Shown in pieces: positions 21,712 to 30,360 of a stretch of DNA of 34,456 nucleotides; the first letter of the stretch is position 1; the number at the start of each line of letters is the position of its first letter. Source of the DNA: Nitrospinota bacterium. GTDB lineage: Bacteria; Nitrospinota_A; UBA7883. Position numbers and translations under genes: made by a program. The DNA is taken from the NCBI GenBank assembly GCA_016207925.1, contig JACQZB010000032.1, positions 1-34,456 on the forward strand. Reading direction: 5' to 3'. The notes beneath the pieces were generated by a model. It ran no database searches. It was given only the letters and a program-made list of their open reading frames with translations, and was not told the DNA's origin.

Positions 21712-24438
21712 ATGGCAAAGCAGAAGCACATTTATTTTTTCGGGCCTAAAGGCGCCGAAGGCGCCGCGGGCATGAAGAACCTGCTCGGCGGCAAAGGGGC
21801 GAATCTGGCCGAAATGTGCAACCTCAAGGTTCCCGTCCCCGCGGGGTTCACCATAACCACGGAAACCTGCGTCCAGTTCTTCGATCAGGGCCGCAGGTGG
21901 CCCCAGGGCCTTGACGCGGAGCTTGCCAAGAACCTCGCCCGCCTTGAAAAGGAGATGGGCAAACGGTTCGGCGACCCTTCGAATCCCCTGCTGCTCTCCG
22001 TGCGCTCCGGCGCCCGCGCCTCCATGCCGGGCATGATGGACACGGTGCTCAACCTGGGCCTTAATGACGAGTCGCTCAAGGGCCTGGCCGCCAAAAGCGG
22101 CAATGAATGGTTCGCGTGGGACAGCTACCGCCGTTTCATCACCATGTTCTCCGACGTGGTGCTTGGCGTGGAGCGGCAGAACTTCGAGCAGGCCATAGAA
22201 AGGGAAAAACAGCGCATCGGCGTCATCTCCGACGCGGAGCTGCCGCTGGACGCGCTCAAGGCGCTCGTCGAGCAGTTCAAGAAAATCGTGCGCGAGCATA
22301 CCAAGACGCCCTTCCCCCAGAATCCGCGGGAGCAGCTTCGCATGGCGGTCAACGCCGTGTTCAACAGTTGGCACAACAAGCGCGCCATCGAGTACCGCCG
22401 CCTGTACCACATCCCCGCCTCGTGGGGCACCGCGGTGAACGTGCAGGCGATGGTGTTCGGCAACATGGGCGCCGAATCGGGTACCGGCGTGGCCTTTACC
22501 CGCGACCCCGGCACGGGCGAGCGGCGCTTCTTCGCCGAGTTTTTGTTCAACGCGCAGGGCGAGGACGTGGTGGCCGGCATCCGCACGCCGCTGGGGATAG
22601 AGGAGATGGGCGCCCGCCTGCCAAAGGTCAAGGCCGAGCTTGACCGCATCTGGCAGCGGCTTGAAAAGCATTACCGCGACATGCTCGACCTGGAATTCAC
22701 CGTCGAGTCCGGCGCGCTGTGGATGCTCCAGGCCCGCGTGGGCAAGCGCACGGCCGAAGCGGCGGTCCGCATCGCCGTGGAAATGTCCCGCGAAGGGCTG
22801 ATCACAAAAGACGAGGCGGTCATGCGGGTGTATCCCGAATCGCTTGACCAACTTCTGCACGACACCATTGACCCCGCGGCGGAGCTTACCGTGCTTACCC
22901 GCGGGCTGCCCGCCTCGCCGGGCGCGGGCGTGGGCAAGGTGGTGTTCACCGCGGAGGAGACCATCGAACTGGCCGCTTCCGGCGAAAAACTGATCCTTGT
23001 CCGGCAGGAAACCAGCCCGGAGGACATCGGCGGAATGAACGCCGCGCAAGGCATCCTCACCGCCACCGGCGGCATGACCTCCCACGCGGCGGTGGTGGCG
23101 CGCGGCATGGGCAAATGCTGCGTGGCCGGCGCCGAGCAGATCAAGATTTCGGAACGCAACCAATTGTTCACCGTCGGCTCCGTCGCCGTGCACAAGGGGG
23201 ACTGGATCACGCTTGACGGCTCCACGGGCCGCGTGATTCTTGGCAAGGCGCCGCTGGTCAAACCCAAATTGTCCGAGCATTTCAAAACGCTCATGGGCTG
23301 GGCGGACAAGGCGCGCCGTTTGCGCGTCCGCACCAACGCCGATACCCCCAACGACGCGAAAACCGCCCGCGACTTCGGCGCGGAGGGCATCGGCCTGTGC
23401 CGCACGGAGCACATGTTCTTCGAGGGTGACCGCATCATCTCCGTGCGCGAGATGATCCTGGCGAAAACAGACGAGGACCGGGCCAAGGCCCTCGCCAAGC
23501 TACTGCCCATGCAGCGTCAGGATTTTGTAGGAATTTTCGAGGCGATGGAGGGCCTGCCGGTCACCGTCCGCCTGCTTGACCCGCCCCTGCACGAGTTTTT
23601 GCCCAAGAGCGAGGGCGATTACGAGGTGTTGGCCAAGGACCTGGGCGTGCTGGTGACCGAACTTAAGGCGCAGGCGCAATCCCTGCACGAATTCAACCCC
23701 ATGCTCGGCCACCGCGGCTGCCGTCTGGGGATGACCTTCCCCGCCATTTACGAAATGCAGACCCGCGCTATTTTCGAGGCGGCGTGCCACCTGCTCAAGA
23801 AGGGTGTCGTGGTAAAACCGGAGGTGATGATCCCGCTGGTGGCGCACCAGGAGGAGATGCGGCGTAGCCGCGAACTGGTCGTCCGCGTGGCCGAAGACGT
23901 GATGAAACAGGAGGGGCTGCGCGTCGTTTACACCGTCGGCTCGATGATCGAACTGCCCCGCGCCGCCATCGTGGCGGATAAGATCGCCGAACACGCCGAC
24001 TTTTTCTCCTACGGCACCAATGACCTTACCCAGACCACGTTTGGGCTTTCCCGCGACGACGCGGGCCGGTTCCTGCCGCACTACACGCAGACGGGCATTC
24101 TGGACACCGACCCCTTCGTCTCCATTGACCGTGAGGGCGTGGGCGAACTCATCAAGCTCGGCGTCGCGCGGGGCCGCGGGATCAAGCCGGGCCTTAAGGT
24201 GGGTATCTGCGGCGAGCATGGGGGCGAACCGCGTTCCGTGGAGTTCTGCCACGAAACCGGATTCGACTACGTTTCATGTTCGCCCTACCGCATCCCCATC
24301 GCACGGCTGGCGGCGGCCCAGGCGGCCATCACCGCGCCCGCCGCGATAAAACCAGCGAAAACGAAAAAGGCGCGCCCCGCGAAACGGCGGGTGAAGAAAC
24401 CCGCGCCCAGCAAGGCCGCGAAACGGCGCAAACGGTAA
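21712..24438 (+). CDS. ppdK: Pyruvate, phosphate dikinase with basic C-terminal tail
   Basis: PPDK interconverts pyruvate, ATP and phosphate with PEP, AMP and pyrophosphate. From the ATG at 21712 (GGGAGGA six bases upstream) the protein is 908 residues. The nucleotide-binding domain starts 'GMKNLLGGKGANLAEMCNL'; the phosphohistidine domain has 'GGMTSHAAVVARGMGKCC' with His458 and the regulatory Thr456; the PEP/pyruvate barrel has 'VTVRLLDPPLHEFLP' and the catalytic Cys833 in 'GICGEHGGEP'. After the usual end near residue 875 comes an unusual lysine/arginine/alanine/proline tail ('AKTKKARPAKRRVKKPAPSK'). The ORF track's start at 21670 is a TTG and less likely. It follows glyS, as in many deltaproteobacteria. 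Confidence 0.95.
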   Translation: MAKQKHIYFFGPKGAEGAAGMKNLLGGKGANLAEMCNLKVPVPAGFTITTETCVQFFDQGRRWPQGLDAELAKNLARLEKEMGKRFGDPSNPLLLSVRSGARASMPGMMDTVLNLGLNDESLKGLAAKSGNEWFAWDSYRRFITMFSDVVLGVERQNFEQAIEREKQRIGVISDAELPLDALKALVEQFKKIVREHTKTPFPQNPREQLRMAVNAVFNSWHNKRAIEYRRLYHIPASWGTAVNVQAMVFGNMGAESGTGVAFTRDPGTGERRFFAEFLFNAQGEDVVAGIRTPLGIEEMGARLPKVKAELDRIWQRLEKHYRDMLDLEFTVESGALWMLQARVGKRTAEAAVRIAVEMSREGLITKDEAVMRVYPESLDQLLHDTIDPAAELTVLTRGLPASPGAGVGKVVFTAEETIELAASGEKLILVRQETSPEDIGGMNAAQGILTATGGMTSHAAVVARGMGKCCVAGAEQIKISERNQLFTVGSVAVHKGDWITLDGSTGRVILGKAPLVKPKLSEHFKTLMGWADKARRLRVRTNADTPNDAKTARDFGAEGIGLCRTEHMFFEGDRIISVREMILAKTDEDRAKALAKLLPMQRQDFVGIFEAMEGLPVTVRLLDPPLHEFLPKSEGDYEVLAKDLGVLVTELKAQAQSLHEFNPMLGHRGCRLGMTFPAIYEMQTRAIFEAACHLLKKGVVVKPEVMIPLVAHQEEMRRSRELVVRVAEDVMKQEGLRVVYTVGSMIELPRAAIVADKIAEHADFFSYGTNDLTQTTFGLSRDDAGRFLPHYTQTGILDTDPFVSIDREGVGELIKLGVARGRGIKPGLKVGICGEHGGEPRSVEFCHETGFDYVSCSPYRIPIARLAAAQAAITAPAAIKPAKTKKARPAKRRVKKPAPSKAAKRRKR

Positions 24439-24473
24439 CGCCGCCAAACGGCGCCCGGTGAGCCGTTTCGGCG
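24439..24473 (+). terminator. GC-rich hairpin after ppdK, weak terminator candidate
   Basis: The arm CGCCG..AAACGGC pairs with GCCGTTTCGGCG, with a two-base bulge and a nine-base loop. Only a short T stretch follows (ACGCTTT), so termination may be partial. It lies in the 68-bp gap between ppdK and ribD. Confidence 0.4.
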
Positions 24474-24506
24474 ACGCTTTACACGCAAGAACCTTGGTGT
24501 GCCCTT

Positions 24507-25497
24507 ATGCCGGTCGAGCTTTCGGATGAAACCTTCATGCGGCGCGCGCTGGAACTGGCGCGGCGCGGCAAGGGGCGGACCGCGCCCAACCCGGCCGTGG
24601 GCGCGCTGATTGTCAAGAACGGCCGCATCGTCGCCGAAGGCTGGCACCGCAAGGCGGGCAAACCCCATGCGGAGATCGAGGCGTTGCGCGCCGCGCGTGA
24701 ATCCGTATCAGAGGCCACGATGTATGTCACCCTGGAGCCGTGCAACCACCAGGGCCGCACCGGCCCCTGCGCGCAGGCGGTCATCGCCGCCGGAATCGGC
24801 GCGGTGGTCATCGGCGCGCGCGACCGTTCAACCAAACCCGGCCCCAAGGGCGCCGCCGCGTTGCGCCGCGCGGGTGTAGCCGTCCGCGGCGGAATCATGC
24901 GCGCCGAATGCGAGCGCATGGTGGAGGATTTCCACAAACATGCCGCCACTGGCCTGCCGCTGGTGACGCTCAAGGCCGCCGTCACGCTGGACGGCAAAAT
25001 CGCGTCGCGCTCATGGGACAGCAAATGGATCACCACTCCGGCGTCGCGCGCGCTTGTCCATCAAATGAGGAATGAGTCTGGCGCGGTCATGGTGGGCGCG
25101 GATACGGTGATATACGACGACCCGCGGTTGACCGTCCGTGTTGGCGCGCGCCGCCGCGACCCTCTGCGGGTGATCGTGGACGGCGGGCTGCGCATCCCCC
25201 TCGCCGCCCAGGTGGTCAAAACCGCGCGAGAAACGCCTACTCTCATCGTCACCACGCGCCGGCGGCGTGATGAGCCTGCTGGTGGAAAGCGGCGGCGCGT
25301 TGGCGGCGGCGCTGCTTGAACAGCGGCTGGTTGACCGCGCGGCCTTTTTCATCGCGCCCAAGATCATCGGCGGCGCGCGCTGCGCCATCCCCGCGCGCGG
25401 GCCGCAAAAAATGGCGGACGCCTGGCGGCTGGGGCAAGTCTCCTTCCGGCCCTCCAACGGCGATATGATAATAGAAGGAACGATTGAATACAGGTAA
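24507..25497 (+). pseudogene. ribD: Riboflavin biosynthesis deaminase/reductase RibD, frameshifted with an internal gap
   Basis: RibD deaminates and then reduces the pyrimidine intermediate of riboflavin synthesis. The deaminase half is intact: 'TAPNPAVGALIVKNGRIVAE', 'PHAEIEALRAA' and 'VTLEPCNHQGRTGPCAQAVI' hold the zinc ligands. The reductase half starts normally ('VTLKAAVTLDGKIA', 'WITTPASRALVHQMRNES', 'VGADTVIYDDPRLTVR') and runs to 'TLIVTTRR' near residue 252. There the frame is lost. A second frame from about 25265 gives the expected C-terminus 'VMSLLVESGGALAAALLEQR' to 'MIIEGTIEYR'. Between these blocks family members have about 40-50 more residues, so a segment is missing and the frame changes at the junction. 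Either the gene is dead or the assembly is wrong. Confidence 0.88.
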
Positions 25498-25501
25498 CCG
25501 C

Positions 25502-25966
25502 ATGTTCACCGGCATCATCATCGGCGTGGGCAAAATCGGCGCGGTCCGGCATGGCGCGGACGGCCTTTCCATGGACGTGGACACCGCGGGCGCCGTCCCC
25601 GATCCCGTCATCGGCGAAAGCGTGGCGCTCAACGGCGTCTGCCTGACAGTAACCGCCGCCCGCGGCCCGCTTTTAACGTTCGACGTTTCAGGGGAAACGT
25701 TGCGCCGCACCACGTTGAGCGACGCCGCCCCGGGCCGCGACGTGAACATCGAGCGCGCCCTGCGCTTGGGCGACCGGTTGGGCGGCCATCTGGTGCAGGG
25801 CCATGTGGACGGCGTTGGGACCGTCGCCGCCGTCACCCCGGCGGGTGAGGGGTACGATGTGGAGATCGAACTGGCAAAATACGTTGAAAACTTTACGCGC
25901 CCGTTGATTTCCGGTGGTGGTGTGAATGAGCAGCTTTTGCGCCGCGCCGGATATTTGCCGGAATAG
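25502..25966 (+). CDS. ribE: Riboflavin synthase alpha-type, second lumazine-binding domain mostly missing
   Basis: Riboflavin synthase converts two 6,7-dimethyl-8-ribityllumazine molecules to riboflavin, using two similar barrels per chain. The first barrel is normal from the ATG at 25502: 'MFTGIIIGVGKIGAV', 'ESVALNGVCLTVTAA', 'GETLRRTTLSDAAPG' and 'RLGGHLVQGHVDGVGTV'. At 'YDVEIELA' the sequence jumps straight to 'KYVENFTRPLISGGGVNEQL', which belongs after the second barrel. About 60 residues, including the second GVSLTV-type motif, are absent, leaving 154 instead of about 215, with the frame kept. As read it should bind ligand but not form a normal active site. The ORF track begins six codons earlier at a TTG. 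Confidence 0.87.
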   Translation: MFTGIIIGVGKIGAVRHGADGLSMDVDTAGAVPDPVIGESVALNGVCLTVTAARGPLLTFDVSGETLRRTTLSDAAPGRDVNIERALRLGDRLGGHLVQGHVDGVGTVAAVTPAGEGYDVEIELAKYVENFTRPLISGGGVNEQLLRRAGYLPE

Positions 25967-25975
25967 GAAACACGC

Positions 25976-27202
25976 ATGAGCGAACAGGAACGAAAATTCA
26001 ACACCGTCCAGGAAGTCGTGGACGATTTGCATGACGGCAAAATGGTGATCCTCCTCGATGACGAGGATCGCGAGAACGAAGGCGACCTGATGATCGCCGC
26101 GGAGAAGATCACCCCCCAGGCGGTGAACTTCATGGCCCGCGAAGCGCGCGGGCTGATCTGCCTGGCGCTGACCCCCCAGCGCTGCGACGAGTTGGATCTG
26201 CCGCCGATGACGCGCGACAACACCTCCGCGTTCGGCACCGGCTTCACCGTCTCCATAGAGGCGCGCCGCGGCGTCACCACCGGCATCTCCGCCGCCGACC
26301 GCGCCACCACCATCCTCACCGCCATCAGCCCCCAGACCCGGCCCGAGGATTTGGCCCGGCCCGGCCACGTGTTCCCCTTGCGCGCGCAAGCGGGCGGCGT
26401 GCTGGTGCGCGTGGGCCAGACGGAAGGTTCCGTGGACCTGTGCAAAATCGCCGGGATGACCCCCGCCGCCGTGATCTGCGAAGTCATGAAGGACGACGGC
26501 ACCATGGCCCGCGTCCCGGATTTGACGGAATTCGCCGCGCGGCACGGCCTGAAGATGATCACCGTCAAGGAGATCGTGGGCTTCCGGCTGAAAACCGAAA
26601 GCTTCGTCCACCGCGCCGCCGAAACCACCATCCCCACCCGGTTCGGCGTGTTCAACGCCATCGGCTATGAAAACTCCATCAACAAGGACGTGCACCTGGC
26701 CTTGACCATGGGCGAGGTGGGCAATGGCGAGCCGTGCCTGACGCGCGTCCATTCCCAATGCCTCACCGGCGACGTGTTCGGCAGCGAGCGGTGCGACTGC
26801 GGCGAGCAGCTCATCCACGCCATGGAGATGATCGCCAAGGAAGGGCGCGGGGCGCTGTTGTACCTGCCGCAGGAAGGGCGCGGCATCGGCCTTATCAACA
26901 AGCTGCGCGCCTACCACCTGCAAGACGAAGGAAAGGACACCGTGGAAGCCAACGAGTCCCTGGGGTTCCACCCCGACCTGCGCGACTACGGGCTGGGCGC
27001 GCAGATTTTGCGCGACTTGAACATCCATAAACTGCGGCTGATGACCAATAACCCGCGCAAGATCGTGGGCCTCGACGGCTACGGGCTGGAGATTGTCGAG
27101 CGCGTACCCATCGTCTGCCAACCCAAGGACAGCAACCTGCGCTATCTGGACACCAAACGCTCCAAGCTGGGCCACCTGCTGGACGCATTGGTCAAACCCT
27201 GA
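25976..27202 (+). CDS. ribBA: Bifunctional DHBP synthase / GTP cyclohydrolase II
   Basis: The 408-residue fusion starts both branches of riboflavin synthesis. The RibB half (1-205) has 'MVILLDDEDRENEGDLMIAA', 'TGFTVSIEARRGVTTGISAA' and 'RPGHVFPLRAQAGGVLVR'. The RibA half carries 'RVHSQCLTGDVFGSERCDCG', which supplies the three zinc cysteines, and 'YLPQEGRGIGLINKLRAYHL'. It is full length, unlike its upstream neighbours. An AGGAAAC stretch precedes the ATG. Its position ribE-ribBA-ribH is standard. Confidence 0.96.
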   Translation: MSEQERKFNTVQEVVDDLHDGKMVILLDDEDRENEGDLMIAAEKITPQAVNFMAREARGLICLALTPQRCDELDLPPMTRDNTSAFGTGFTVSIEARRGVTTGISAADRATTILTAISPQTRPEDLARPGHVFPLRAQAGGVLVRVGQTEGSVDLCKIAGMTPAAVICEVMKDDGTMARVPDLTEFAARHGLKMITVKEIVGFRLKTESFVHRAAETTIPTRFGVFNAIGYENSINKDVHLALTMGEVGNGEPCLTRVHSQCLTGDVFGSERCDCGEQLIHAMEMIAKEGRGALLYLPQEGRGIGLINKLRAYHLQDEGKDTVEANESLGFHPDLRDYGLGAQILRDLNIHKLRLMTNNPRKIVGLDGYGLEIVERVPIVCQPKDSNLRYLDTKRSKLGHLLDALVKP

Positions 27203-27225
27203 CGGCGTGAAGGAGAAACGGAACA

Positions 27226-27690
27226 ATGGTGAAAACACTGGAAGGGACGCTGGAGGGCGCCGGACTGAAATTCGCCCTGGTGGTGAGCCGGTTCAACGAT
27301 TTCCTTAACGCCAAGCTTTTGGACGGCGCGCTGGACTGCCTGCGCCGCCACGGCGTCAAGGAAGGCGACATCACCGTGGCGCGCGTCCCCGGCGCGTTCG
27401 AGATACCCTTCGCCGCCCGCAAAATGGCGGCGTCGAAACAATACCATGCGGTGATCCTGCTGGGCGCCATCGTGCGCGGCGCCACCAGCCACTACCAGTA
27501 CATCTCCGCCGAGGTCGTCAAGGGCGCCGCCCAGGTCATGCTCGATACCGGCGTCCCCGTGGCCCTGGGCGTCATTACCGTGGAAACCCTGGAGCAGGGG
27601 ATCGAACGCGCCGGAACCAAGTCCGGCAATAAAGGCTGGGACGCCGCCATGGCCGCCATCGAAATGGCGCGCCTCAACGATACTTTGTAG
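27226..27690 (+). CDS. ribH: 6,7-dimethyl-8-ribityllumazine synthase
   Basis: RibH condenses the pyrimidine from RibD with dihydroxybutanone phosphate from RibBA; it forms pentamers or 60-subunit capsids. The 154 residues show '[20 protein letters not shown]', '[15 protein letters not shown]', '[20 protein letters not shown]' with the catalytic histidine, and '[20 protein letters not shown]'. GGAGA lies eight bases before the ATG. It is complete. Confidence 0.96.
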   Translation: MVKTLEGTLEGAGLKFALVVSRFNDFLNAKLLDGALDCLRRHGVKEGDITVARVPGAFEIPFAARKMAASKQYHAVILLGAIVRGATSHYQYISAEVVKGAAQVMLDTGVPVALGVITVETLEQGIERAGTKSGNKGWDAAMAAIEMARLNDTL

Positions 27691-27708
27691 CCGCGCGGGT
27701 AACTTACG

Positions 27709-28170
27709 GTGGGGTCCCGGCGCAAGGCGCGCGAATCGGCGATGGCGATTTTATATCAGGCCGACCTGCGTCCCGGTGAAGACGCCGCATCCTTGCTGGA
27801 GGATCACTTCGCCCATGCCGGTTCCGAATCCCAGGGCGACCGGGCTTTTGTCGAAGCGCTGGTGTACGGCGTGCTGCGCGGCATTAAGGAGATTGACGAA
27901 GCGCTCGGCGCCGCGCTGCAGAACTGGACGGTGGAGCGCCTTGGCTGCGTGGAGCGCGCCATACTGCGCCTAGGCGTTTTTGAACTGCTGCGCCAGCCCG
28001 CCACGCCGCCCAAGGTGGCCGTGGACGAGGCGGTGCGCCTGGCCAAAACCTACGCGCAGGAGGAGTCCGCCGGCCTGGTCAACGGCGTGCTGGACCGGAT
28101 CATGAACGAGCGCCGGCCCCAGCCCCCCACGCCGGGAACCCGCCCCGGCGCCCTGGGCGGAGTTGAATGA
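27709..28170 (+). CDS. nusB: Transcription antitermination factor NusB
   Basis: NusB with S10 (NusE) binds boxA RNA and prevents premature termination of rRNA transcription. The 153-residue all-helical protein starts 'GSRRKARESAMAILYQADL' and contains 'WTVERLGCVERAILRLGVFE' and 'VAVDEAVRLAKTYAQEESAG', followed by 'LVNGVLDRI', the classical NusB pattern. The start is a GTG. A proline-rich tail ends the protein, and its stop overlaps the next gene as ATGA. The ribH-nusB pairing is typical. Confidence 0.94.
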   Translation: MGSRRKARESAMAILYQADLRPGEDAASLLEDHFAHAGSESQGDRAFVEALVYGVLRGIKEIDEALGAALQNWTVERLGCVERAILRLGVFELLRQPATPPKVAVDEAVRLAKTYAQEESAGLVNGVLDRIMNERRPQPPTPGTRPGALGGVE

Positions 28171-28898
28171 TGCGCTACGCCATCATCTCCGACATCCACT
28201 CCAACATCGAAGCCTTCGAGGCGGCGATGGAGGACATCGAGCGCGCCGGCGTTGACCGCATCCTGTTCCTGGGCGACATCATCGGCTACGGCCCCAATCC
28301 CAACGAATGCATGGACCTGCTGCTTAAAACCGCGGATCTGTGCCTGGCCGGCAACCACGATTGGGCCTTGGTGGGCCTCACCGACACCAGCTACTTCAAC
28401 CCCTTCGCCAAAGCCGCCCTGGACTGGACCGGCGAAGTGTTGCGGCCCGACCTGAAGGACTTTTTGGCCCGCCAGCGGCCCGCGGACCTGTTCGCCACCT
28501 TCCAGGTGGCCCACAGCTCGCCCAAGGAGCCGGAAAAGTGGAAATACATTCTCTCCCACAAGGACGCCATCGAAAACTACCCCTTCCTCGAACGCGACCT
28601 GTGCTTCATCGGACACTCCCACCAGCCGATCATCATTGAATACCTCGCGCCCGATCAAGTGCGCGCCCTGCGTGGCAACTTCATGACGCTCGAACCCAAC
28701 CGCAAGTACATCGTCAACGTCGGCTCCATCGGCCAGCCGCGCGACGGTATCCCCGACGGCCGCTGGGTCATTTACGACGCCGAGGTCAACTCCATAGAGT
28801 TCCGCCGCGTCCCTTACGACGTGGCCGCCACCCAGCGCAAGATGGAAGCCGCCGGCTTGCCCCGGTACCTTATCGAACGCCTCGCGGCGGGCCGCTGA
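28167..28898 (+). CDS. Calcineurin-like metallophosphoesterase
   Basis: The 243-residue protein has all metal-binding blocks of the family: 'YAIISDIHSNIEAFEA', 'ILFLGDIIGYGPNPNECM', 'CLAGNHDWALVG' and 'LCFIGHSHQPIII', plus 'YIVNVGSIGQPRDG' towards the C-terminus. Such YfcE/diadenosine-tetraphosphatase-like proteins hydrolyse phosphodiesters; the substrate cannot be read from sequence. Two adjacent ATG codons are possible starts; the first overlaps the nusB stop. It stands seven bases before holA in the same transcript. Confidence 0.92.
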   Translation: MMRYAIISDIHSNIEAFEAAMEDIERAGVDRILFLGDIIGYGPNPNECMDLLLKTADLCLAGNHDWALVGLTDTSYFNPFAKAALDWTGEVLRPDLKDFLARQRPADLFATFQVAHSSPKEPEKWKYILSHKDAIENYPFLERDLCFIGHSHQPIIIEYLAPDQVRALRGNFMTLEPNRKYIVNVGSIGQPRDGIPDGRWVIYDAEVNSIEFRRVPYDVAATQRKMEAAGLPRYLIERLAAGR

Positions 28899-28905
28899 GC
28901 CGCCC

Positions 28906-29994
28906 ATGGCCGCGCTTACGCCGGAACAACTCACCCGCCTGATCCGCGAAGGCAAGGCCGCCCAGCAGCGCGCCCCTGTGTACCTGATCCACGGCGACGA
29001 TTCGCGCGTGGCGGCCGATGCGGCCCTGGCGCTGCGCGACGCCCTGGCCCCCGCGCTCGGCGGGCCGGATTCCGTGTTCCGCTTCCTTCGTTTGGGAGCC
29101 GGGGAAGGTGAGACGTCCGCCGCGGAAATCGCCGCCCAGTTGAACACCGTTTCCATGTTCGGCGCGGGCAAGCTTATGTGGGTGGGGCCGTTGGAAGAAC
29201 TGGGGCCGGAGGACGCGGCGGCGTTTGAACGGTACGCCAATAACCCCAATCCGCAATCGTCCCTCATACTTACCGTGGCGTTGGGCGGCGAGTCCAAAAC
29301 CGCCGCGCAATTACCCGCCTCGCCCATGGCGAAGGCGTTCGCCGCATCGGGCGTGGTGGTCCACGCCCCCGCTCCCACCGCCGCCGGCGCGGGCGCGTGG
29401 CTTAAGGAAAAAGCCCGCGAGCGCGGCGTGGCCCTGGACGCGCGCGCCGCCGGACTGCTGACCGAATTGTGCGCCGCCGATCCCGGCCGAATGGAGGCCG
29501 AGTTGGAAAAGCTGGCCGTCTACGCCGGCGAAAACGGCAAGATAACCGCGGACGATGTGGCCGAAGTGACGGGCGACTGGCGCGAAGAGTCAATATGGAA
29601 TCTCACCAAGGCGTTCGCGGCGCGCGACCTTGCCGCCGCGCAGGACGCCCTGGACAACCTGCTGCGCGCGGGCACGCCCCCGCAGGTCATTCTCAAAACG
29701 CTCACCACGGAGTTGCTGCGGATCGCCGCCGCGCTGGATCACAGGGCGCGGGGGGCTTCAATCAAGGAAATGGCCGCGGAACTTGGATCGTCCCCGTTCC
29801 CGCTCAAGGACGCATGGAGCGCGGCGGCGCAGTGGAACCGCGCGCAGGTGGGCAAAGGTTTGCGCGGTGTTCTGGAAGCCACCCTTGCCCCGATGCAAAA
29901 AGGGATCGCGCCGGAGACGGCGCTGGCGGCGTTAATGGCTTCCCTTATTCCCCGGCGGGGCCGATCCGCCCGCGCCGGCAAGGGCGCCGCCTGA
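28906..29994 (+). CDS. holA: DNA polymerase III delta subunit
   Basis: HolA opens the beta sliding clamp as part of the clamp loader. The 362-residue sequence opens 'PVYLIHGDDSRVAADAALAL' (Walker-like remnant without a functional P-loop), continues with 'NTVSMFGAGKLMWVGPLEEL' and has the C-terminal collar helices around 'WNLTKAFAARDLAAAQDALD'. HolA often lies close upstream of rpsT, as here, on the opposite strand. No lesion is seen. Confidence 0.9.
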   Translation: MAALTPEQLTRLIREGKAAQQRAPVYLIHGDDSRVAADAALALRDALAPALGGPDSVFRFLRLGAGEGETSAAEIAAQLNTVSMFGAGKLMWVGPLEELGPEDAAAFERYANNPNPQSSLILTVALGGESKTAAQLPASPMAKAFAASGVVVHAPAPTAAGAGAWLKEKARERGVALDARAAGLLTELCAADPGRMEAELEKLAVYAGENGKITADDVAEVTGDWREESIWNLTKAFAARDLAAAQDALDNLLRAGTPPQVILKTLTTELLRIAAALDHRARGASIKEMAAELGSSPFPLKDAWSAAAQWNRAQVGKGLRGVLEATLAPMQKGIAPETALAALMASLIPRRGRSARAGKGAA

Positions 29995-30008
29995 ACTTGC
30001 GCCCCTTG
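29979..30008. terminator. Hairpin between convergent holA and rpsT
   Basis: CAAGGGCGC (29979-29987) pairs with GCGCCCCTTG (29999-30008, one bulged C) around an 11-base loop holding the holA stop codon. There is no T-run, so a bidirectional terminator is possible but unproven. Confidence 0.35.
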
Positions 30009-30013
30009 CGGGG

Positions 30014-30277
30014 TCACTTCATCAGGTTGACCTGATGGGCAAGGCGCGAAACGCGCCGTGAGGCGTTCTTGCGATGGGAAATACCCCTGGTCACGGAACC
30101 GTCCAGCGTTTTCGTGGCCTCCAGCAGCGACTCCGCCGCCTTTGCCTTGTCGCCCGACTCAATGGCCGCGCGCGCTTTTTTCACCGCCGTGCGGCATGCG
30201 GAGCGAATCGCCATGTTCCGTTCCTGGCGCCGCTTGTTCTGCCGGGCGCGTTTGTCCGCCGATTTATGATTCGCCAT
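30014..30277 (-). CDS. rpsT: 30S ribosomal protein S20
   Basis: S20 is a small helical protein bound at the base of the 30S body. The 87 residues match throughout: 'MANHKSADKRARQNKRRQER', 'NMAIRSACRTAVKKARAAIE', 'LDGSVTRGISHRKNASRRVS'. Its ribosome-binding site is the purine-rich AGAGAGAAG, just before the ATG. It is transcribed alone and converges on holA. Confidence 0.97.
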   Translation of the reverse strand: MANHKSADKRARQNKRRQERNMAIRSACRTAVKKARAAIESGDKAKAAESLLEATKTLDGSVTRGISHRKNASRRVSRLAHQVNLMK

Positions 30278-30310
30278 TCTTCTCTCTAAACCTGTTATCG
30301 GGAAAACGTA

Positions 30311-30340
30311 ATTATCACGCCATCGGCGGATTCAAGTCAA
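30311..30340 (-). promoter_or_regulatory. Sigma-70 promoter of rpsT
   Basis: On the minus strand TTGACT (30340-30335) and GATAAT (30316-30311) are separated by 18 bases and lie 34 bases before the rpsT start, a good match to consensus. Confidence 0.7.
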
Positions 30341-30360
30341 CACAAAATACGCCTTTTGCC

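Noticed and set aside
21145-23412. 755-residue antisense ORF over glyS/ppdK
   Set aside because: It is a shadow of the codon bias of ppdK and glyS on the opposite strand; the translation is low-complexity and has no domain.
24439-24506. FMN riboswitch ahead of ribD
   Set aside because: The gap is only 68 bases and lacks the conserved RFN motifs.
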